Origin: Phoronis australis
Taxonomy: Eukaryota; Phoronida; Phoronidae
NCBI GenBank assembly: GCA_002633005.1
Contig: NMRA01000031.1
Location: forward strand, 62,001 to 126,000
Length of the DNA stretch: 64,000 nt
Direction: 5' to 3'
How positions within the stretch are numbered: position 1 is the stretch's first letter; each line of letters opens with the position of its first letter. Below are positions 60,501-64,000 of this stretch, one piece after another. A program made the position numbers and the translations under genes. The notes under the pieces were generated by a model. That model saw only the letters and a program-made list of their open reading frames with translations, was not told where the DNA came from and made no database searches.

Positions 60501-62104
60501 AGGGCTTGGAATTTTCATGTTTTAAGAGGATTTCCTCTTTTTTTGGTTTTGATTTCCTCTTATTTGATTTCCGGTTTCCTCTTTGTTGTATCTTTTTAAT
60601 CATTATTTTTACTTTATTCATGCAAAAACGTTTATTTCAGTAATAAATTTTACAATACAAGAGTATTTCTTTTGTACTATCCAATTAATTTGTGGAACGA
60701 TACATTACCTGGAAAATTTCTCTTCTTTTTGTCATTGGTCATTCCAAGCCCTGCATGTGAGAAAATAACCTAGGTGGAAATGGGAACTTTTTATCAGAAG
60801 TCTCGTAACACGAATTTGCTATTTCTAAATGCGGTGCTAATTAATTCATCGTGATTTGTAAAGTGACCACTATTTTCTAAATTTGCAGTTTATTCGCGTT
60901 TTTTTAATTAGCGACTTGTATCCTTGCCACTTAGGTTTTACAATCGTCTTGTGGAGAGAAATACAGAACAAGCTCTTGCAGTCCGCCATATTCTTGCTGG
61001 TTCGTCACGACCTTCGCCATATTTGATCTTTGGTCCTCCAGGAACTGGAAAGACAGTCACACTGGTGGAAGCCATGAAACAGGTGTTTTGATTTTGTGCA
61101 TCACAAATGGTGTGTGTGTGCTGTATGTGTGTGTGCGTGTATGCATTTATGACATGTGTATTGTCGTTATTATTGTCTGAGCCCTTATCTAGGCCAAACA
61201 TTCACACATTGAAGGTACCTTAACTACATGGTTAACGAACTCATAAACACGGCCTACGAATCTGCAAACACCGTCCACTGACTCACAAACACGGGAACGG
61301 ACTCACAAAACACGATCCACGCTCCCAAATACATGGGACACGGACTCATATTCACGAGGAAACACGGATAACGGACCGCCAAACACGGTTTACGGACAAA
61401 ATTGTTGAGTTGTTAAGTGAATAAAGAACGATCTTCAGGATAACTAGTACTGTTTTTATTGATGCGCACTAACTGGTGCTCACACTACAACTAATAGATG
61501 TTTACTCTATGTAACATATATATATAGAGACCGGTAGAGGTCGCTCATATCAACAAAAATGGAGATGTCAGCTGATCCAGGAAGTCGATGAGTCCGTTCC
61601 CGTGTTTGTGAGTCAGTGGACGGTGTTTGCAGACCAGATCCGTGATTCGTGTTCATGCGTCCGTGCCGGTGTTTATGAGTGTGTTGACCGTGTAGTTTAG
61701 GTACCTTGACATTGCCATTATTGATTTGCTACATTTAACATTAACATTAAAACTTCACCTATATTTGGTCTAAAGTTTCCTAAAAATTCAATTTAATTGT
61801 CAGTTTTCCGTTTTCATTTAGAGCTATTAGATGTCCGACTTAACTTGCCATGTATTATTTTGTACATTGTATTACTAAAGGTGAACTCGAGGCTTCGTGA
61901 ATGATGTATCTGTGACTAATTGTCTTGTAACACCCTCTTCAGGTGTGCAAGTGTATCCGTGGCACACATATCCTCGCCTGCGCTCCGTCTAATAGTGCAG
62001 CTGACCTTCTTGCTCTCCGTCTGCTGGAACACATCGACAAGAGCAGAATCATGCGACTGAACGCTAAATCTCGCCATTGGTCAACTGTGCCTGAAAAAGT
62101 TCAG
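33369..62104 (+). CDS. MOV10: MOV10-family RNA helicase, 3'-partial, ten coding exons
   Basis: Superfamily-1 5'-3' RNA helicase of the UPF1-like group; the family acts in cytoplasmic RNP granules in RNA silencing and represses retroelements. Join 33369-33583, 36430-36735, 37139-37497, 51865-52105, 52989-53126, 53916-54075, 57488-57642, 58745-58930, 60935-61082, 61943-62104: 2070 nt, 690 codons, all phases consistent. Seen: conserved N-terminal block (1-72); two C2H2-type fingers (C138/C141/H155/H161 and C179/C182/H196/H206); beta-rich region; EDRS-like block VPGLAENRPSVLKGDRVF; FVTNMKFHVRFTYNR; Q-motif NTEQALAVRHIL; Walker A GPPGTGKT (620-627); motif Ia HILACAPSNSAADLL. Motif II and RecA2 are beyond the window. 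Walker A lies ~96 residues later than in human MOV10. MOV10L1 is the main alternative. Confidence 0.93.
34839..35086. mobile_element. MITE with GGCCC-ended TIRs (copy 2)
   Basis: Ends GGGGCCCGTTCCAAGAAACT and AAGTCAGTCTTGG...GGGCCCC. Same family as 1480-1723, opposite orientation. In MOV10 intron 1. Confidence 0.7.
35449..36240. repeat. 65-bp minisatellite, about 12 copies
   Basis: The word CTTCATTCTTGCT recurs every 65 bases from 35456 (35521, 35586, ... 36106), with a diverged last unit near 36171. Unit variants differ at a few sites (CATAAAGTGAC, CATTAAGTGGC, CAGTAAGTGGC). Flanks on both sides match family B, so the array grew inside one copy of that repeat. Minus-strand ORFs here are repeat artefacts. 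Confidence 0.92.
36430..36735 (+). CDS. MOV10: MOV10 exon with first C2H2 finger
   Basis: Acceptor ATCTTTAAG, donor GATAA|GTAAGG. A basic patch LRKRRKRVTV, then an acidic stretch, then YRCTLCKVKC and ALREHCGGKKH: C-x2-C-x13-H-x5-H, the U1/matrin style of RNA-binding finger. It aligns in place to the MOV10 Cys-His N-terminal region. Confidence 0.9.
37139..37497 (+). CDS. MOV10: MOV10 exon with second finger and beta-rich region
   Basis: Acceptor taken at GTTGAG (37137-37138) because it fits the incoming phase; CAG at 37125-37127 would give a stop. Donor CCAG|GTAACT. It encodes FTCKLCKEQDC and LHRFDAGLNDYHC: C-x2-C-x13-H-x9-H, the same C-to-H spacing as the first finger. Then EVNLEHEREPMTVVLKIHNV and GQELDIPPG, matching the human N-terminal domain. 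Confidence 0.85.
39078..42548 (+). mobile_element. Inner transposon with ~220-bp terminal inverted repeats
   Basis: Left arm 39078-39305 and right arm 42333-42548 are inverse copies: CGTGCACCCCC...GACTTCAACTT outermost, then TGTTAACAAGCCAAAAAA, TTTTTTATGCAAATTAGTGC and CATTACCGATTTG. It is inserted inside the outer element and carries the broken ORF at 39627-42077. Superfamily not assigned. Confidence 0.72.
39627..42077 (+). pseudogene. Broken ORF of a dispersed invertebrate protein family
   Basis: Readable blocks in shifting frames, in order: LPPELVRFLSFDD...KHVLLCVTIRKLL (40261-40473), GEDCTSDFKGERKAGPLK and FRRAFRQLGVDWDV (about 41520-41640), LARLPSWLAARKPHTQQ (about 41780-41835), and a C-terminal block QPKPYDEGQGW...LPNSLIDILLTD (to 42077). 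This order matches an uncharacterised family I recall as abundant in cnidarian and amphioxus genomes, with a GxDxxSAFxGxGKxxxLK motif. Several frameshifts and stops; not functional. Confidence 0.65.
47160..47360. repeat. Dispersed repeat family B, copy
   Basis: Contains 'gttttgatttagaccattta', 'gttccttatccagatgggaa' and 'gaccatgctgtgtgtataaa', in the order seen at 10775-11130. Confidence 0.55.
51865..52105 (+). CDS. MOV10: MOV10 exon after the 14.4-kb intron
   Basis: Acceptor CAATTTCAG, donor GACAA|GTTAGT. It encodes ATYEIQVTINPHDIGSF, IVFTFQHPDD and KIVRKIAAHV, continuing the human ECYELHVHCKTSFVGYFPATV region. Confidence 0.88.
52710..52920. repeat. Dispersed repeat family A, copy
   Basis: Diverged copy: 'gccaaaattgtcc', 'tcctaacatcgtt' and 'tgttggccatattgtgtctt' in order. 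It lies just upstream of a MOV10 exon. Confidence 0.4.
52989..53126 (+). CDS. MOV10: MOV10 exon
   Basis: Acceptor GGTTGCAG, donor TTGAA|GTGAGC, 45 whole codons. It encodes NYSIPKELRRIANSGF and AEHEELLSDL; human has YYPPPRLRQLL here. Weak conservation, but both phases fit. Confidence 0.8.
53916..54075 (+). CDS. MOV10: MOV10 exon
   Basis: Acceptor CACAAAG after a T-rich tract, donor CAG|GTACAA. It encodes ERFQTLLYIEEIQMSVDIR and KYDME, matching human LHLEELQMEHDIRHYDLE. Confidence 0.9.
55427..57095. mobile_element. Outer modular element, copy 2, with internal 0.7-kb tandem duplication
   Basis: Left end TATGCGCCCACATATTTATG, right end TTGTGGGCGCATTTCAACGC. A segment of ~697 bp is present twice in direct orientation: GCGCCCATGGCTGTATCTCC at 55868 and 56567, and GTGGGCGCATTTCAACGCTC at 56366 and 57061. 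A CCGT-rich simple repeat lies at 55460-55535. No coding capacity. In a MOV10 intron. Confidence 0.75.
57488..57642 (+). CDS. MOV10: MOV10 exon: VPG...RPSVLKGD block
   Basis: Acceptor GATCTAG, donor CCAA|GTAAGT. It encodes VPGLAENRPSVLKGDRVF and GPVHVVGLNEVELG; human has VPGVTESRPSVLRGD. Confidence 0.93.
58280..58550. repeat. 29-bp minisatellite with ~104-bp higher-order unit
   Basis: CTTCTAATGTCAGACAAGCA-type units at 58304, 58333, 58362, a truncated 17-bp step to 58379, then 58408, 58437, 58466, 58483, 58511 and 58540. The pattern 29+29+29+17 repeats with a period of about 104. It sits ~200 bases before a MOV10 exon. Confidence 0.88.
58745..58930 (+). CDS. MOV10: MOV10 exon: pre-helicase region
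   Basis: Acceptor TATTTCAG, donor ATTGT|GTAGGT. It encodes SEFVTNMKFHVRFTYNRV and SQHRAVELC; human has FKVNFTFNRQPLRVQHRALEL. Confidence 0.93.
60935..61082 (+). CDS. MOV10: MOV10 exon: Q-motif and Walker A
   Basis: Acceptor CCACTTAG, donor CAG|GTGTTT. It encodes NTEQALAVRHILAG, then PYLIFGPPGTGKTVTLVEA, nearly identical to human MOV10 motif I. Confidence 0.97.
61212..61707. mobile_element. Hairpin (inverted-repeat) element interrupted by a solo LTR
   Basis: A perfect 44-bp inverted pair: 61262-61305 and 61589-61632, extending imperfectly outward to AGGTACC at both ends. The interior is rich in the short word ACACGG. The loop holds the solo LTR at 61403-61555. No ORF. In the MOV10 intron between Walker A and motif Ia exons. 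Confidence 0.75.
61403..61555 (-). mobile_element. Solo LTR of a Ty3/gypsy element with 5-bp target duplication
   Basis: 153 bp with TGTTGA...TCAACA ends, flanked by AAAAT on both sides (61398-61402 and 61556-61560). It matches the LTR at 63147-63301, which lies next to a gypsy-like ORF, so orientation is minus. Confidence 0.88.
61943..62104 (+). CDS. MOV10: MOV10 exon: motif Ia
   Basis: Acceptor CTCTTCAG, donor CAG|GTTTGT, 54 codons in phase 0. It encodes THILACAPSNSAADLLALRL and ends TVPEKVQ. This is the last MOV10 exon in the window. Confidence 0.96.
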
Positions 62105-62331
62105 GTTTGTTGAAAGTTGTCATGTGACTTGGTTTTTGGGCCACTTCCAGTGTGCAATGCAAAATCTAATGAGTTGCCAGTTGTTTTCAATAGATGTTAT
62201 GGCTGTTGTGTGTGTAATGCATTTTCTTAATCACATGTAAGCTCGGTGGACAGGGTGCATATGTTGAGGCCATCCTGCTGTTTGCCGCAAGTCAGATTGA
62301 CTTTCGGTACTACGTTTGACGCAGATGAAAC

Positions 62332-62407
62332 ACAGCACACATCACGAATTTTTGGCCGACCGGTCGGAAATTGGTCGACGACCGGCCGTCGACCGGTCGT
62401 CTAGCCG
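62332..62407. repeat. Single-arm copy of the GC-rich palindromic element
   Basis: Matches the inverse of the right arm at 21405-21485 (CAGCACACATCACGAATTTT inward to CGACCGGTCGTCTAGCCG) and stops at the N at 62408. Confidence 0.75.
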
Positions 62408-63146
62408 NGCGTGGTTGCGCTGCACGCGAAACAAGATGGCGGACGAACTTTGGAGCCTGACGAAAATAGGTAACCGGACTATACATCCCCACAAAAAGTT
62501 ACGAATTTCAAAATACAGGAAATAAAATCAAATGAAACATGCACATATGCACATGGAGTTACCGGGCAATTAACACATTCTGGGGATGATTCAGTTAAGA
62601 TAATTTGACTCAATGGAAATCTGTCGCAGTTTGTTCCAGTCTGTTTCTCGTGTTGAGTGCCATTTTGGCATTTTGAGGAAGTTATGTGGAATCACGCATG
62701 CTGGCAAATAAATAGTCGAAGGGATGCAAATCTTACAAATTTCACCTACTATTTACCAATTGTCACGAACCAGCGTCACGCGCTTCGCTCAGTCTCGCGC
62801 TATAGCAGCTAGCTTTGCCTAACTCACATGACTCGGTTGAAATACTTTGTGGTCATCGCACGCGTGGTGAAAAAGTTGATGGTGACCAAAAAAATGGAGT
62901 TGGATTACTTCTCTAAAGTCACCTTAATTCTCGTAACTATGCTTCATCTAAGATATGTGTAGAAGTAGAAAGGTTCAGCCACTGAAGAAAGTAAGCGCTG
63001 TTTTAAGTGATAGTTTTAAGTGTGAAATGTATTTTTCACAAGATGAAAACTCTTAATCGGTGACCGAATGTGGCCTGCCGGCTGTGTAAAATAAACACGG
63101 GACAAAAATCGTACAGAAAGCGATGGGAAGTATTGTAGCCCCTAAC

Positions 63147-63301
63147 TGTTGAGTTGTTAAGTGAATAAAGAACGATCTTCAGGATAACTAGTACTGCTTT
63201 TATTGATGTGCACTAACTGGTGCTCACACTACAACTAACAGATGTTTACACTATGTAATATATATATATAGATAGACCGGTAGAGGTCGCTCATATCAAC
63301 A
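63147..63301 (-). mobile_element. 3' LTR of a Ty3/gypsy-type retrotransposon
   Basis: 155 bp with TGTTGA...TCAACA ends. On the minus strand it follows a purine tract (GAGAAAGGGAGA, 63313-63302), the expected plus-strand primer, and contains AATAAA. Confidence 0.85.
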
Positions 63302-63483
63302 TCTCCCTTTCTCAAATCAAATAAAAACTCGTAAGTTTTTCTTTCCCATTTTACCAGATATGAGTTTCCCTACGGCGTCAAAATGAACAAGCTAATCCAC
63401 TTATCATATGTTTCTTACACAAAATCATTGAACTAAATCGTCACTTAAGCAAATGTTTGAGCAATCACTTAAACAAATGTTCA

Positions 63484-63794
63484 TCAGCAATCATAGTCCC
63501 TGAGATAATTTGGTCGTTTGGTCACTCGTTGTGAACGTCTCGGCACTACAACAGGGAGATTGTCTGTCGGTGATATACTGTTGTCAGCGTTTCCGGTTGC
63601 GGTTGTCTGTGGTGCATTACCGTTTCCCGATGCCGTTGATTGACTGGTTTCGGCGTTAGGCACTTTCGGTTCCGGAGATTTTTCACGGATGTTTGGCCTA
63701 ATTTGCGTAGGACGAATATGCTTTCGATTGCGTTCGAATATTTGTCCGTTCTCCGCTTTCACAAAATAACTTCGTGTGCCGGATTTCTGTACAA
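63484..63794 (-). CDS. C-terminal fragment of Ty3/gypsy-type Pol polyprotein
   Basis: Open from the N at 63795 to a stop at 63484. It reads SGTRSYFVKAENGQIFERNR near the start, resembling the tail after gypsy integrase (RSYxVxxxNG...RRNRxH), then a Pro/Ser/Thr-rich stretch and RRSQRVTKRPNYLRDYDC. No catalytic domain is present. It is followed by a 3' untranslated stretch, purine tract and LTR in the right order. Confidence 0.75.
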
Positions 63795-63795
63795 N

Positions 63796-64000
63796 ACTAC
63801 AACTAATAGATGTTTACTCTATGTAACATATATATATAGAGACCGGTAGAGGTCGCTCATATCAACATCTCCCTTTCTCAAATCAAATAAAAACTCGTAA
63901 GTTTTTCTTTCCCTTTTTACCAGATATGAGTTTCCCTACGGCGTCAAAATGAACAAACTAATCCACTTATCATATGTTTCTTACACAAAATCATTGAACT
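63796..64000 (-). mobile_element. Second gypsy copy: partial LTR plus 3' untranslated stretch
   Basis: 63796-63867 matches the inner part of the 63147-63301 LTR, ending TCAACA; 63868-64000 repeats the purine tract and untranslated stretch of 63302-63435 almost base for base. The outer part of this LTR is missing at the N. Confidence 0.75.

Larger units (their letters stand above)
62105..64000. other. MOV10 intron tail with repeats and two N joins
   Basis: No further MOV10 exon is found. Contains the single-arm palindrome copy, a CpG-rich patch with ATGGCGGACGAAC at 62434-62446, and the gypsy pieces listed separately. Confidence 0.5.

Overview
This window is nuclear DNA from an animal. Genes are split by GT-AG introns with AT-rich non-coding DNA between them, there are no operons, and all three genes belong to metazoan families. 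The coding exons read like invertebrate orthologs of vertebrate proteins, and the dense repeats suggest a marine invertebrate. I cannot fix the phylum from sequence alone.

Three genes account for all the confident coding sequence. (1) Plus strand, 557-7780: the 3' part of a SUV39H-type H3K9 methyltransferase in six exons (chromodomain remainder, pre-SET, SET, post-SET). Its first exon(s) lie upstream of the window. (2) Minus strand, 27135-13051: a complete ten-exon DCLRE1C (Artemis) nuclease. Phases agree at every junction and give 1018 codons; the catalytic residues D17, H33, H35, D37, H38, H115 and D136 fall at the human numbers. (3) Plus strand, 33369-62104 and beyond: the first ten coding exons (690 codons) of a MOV10-family RNA helicase, ending after helicase motifs I and Ia. 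Motif II and the second RecA domain lie past the window end.

Layout: SUV39H and Artemis converge (tail to tail) with about 5.3 kb between them. Artemis and MOV10 diverge (head to head) with about 6.2 kb between their start codons. All three families work on genome integrity: heterochromatin marking, DNA end processing, and RNA-level control of retroelements. I see no evidence that the neighbourhood itself is functional.

The introns and spacers are packed with mobile elements. SUV39H introns hold a MITE nested in an older repeat, a degraded LINE with a YADD motif, and a tRNA-like SINE. Artemis introns hold a TIR element with a TGA target duplication, a very GC-rich perfect-arm palindrome, an LTR-like block and a pair of small MITEs. 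MOV10 intron 2 holds a 65-bp minisatellite. Its 14.4-kb intron 3 holds a two-layer nest: an inner element with ~220-bp inverted repeats around a broken ORF of a dispersed invertebrate family, inside an outer element built of ~450-bp modules. Later MOV10 introns hold a second outer-element copy with a 0.7-kb internal duplication, a 29-bp minisatellite with higher-order structure, a hairpin element interrupted by a solo LTR with a perfect 5-bp duplication, and Ty3/gypsy 3' ends. Three single N characters (21375, 62408, 63795) all sit at such repeats and probably mark assembly joins.
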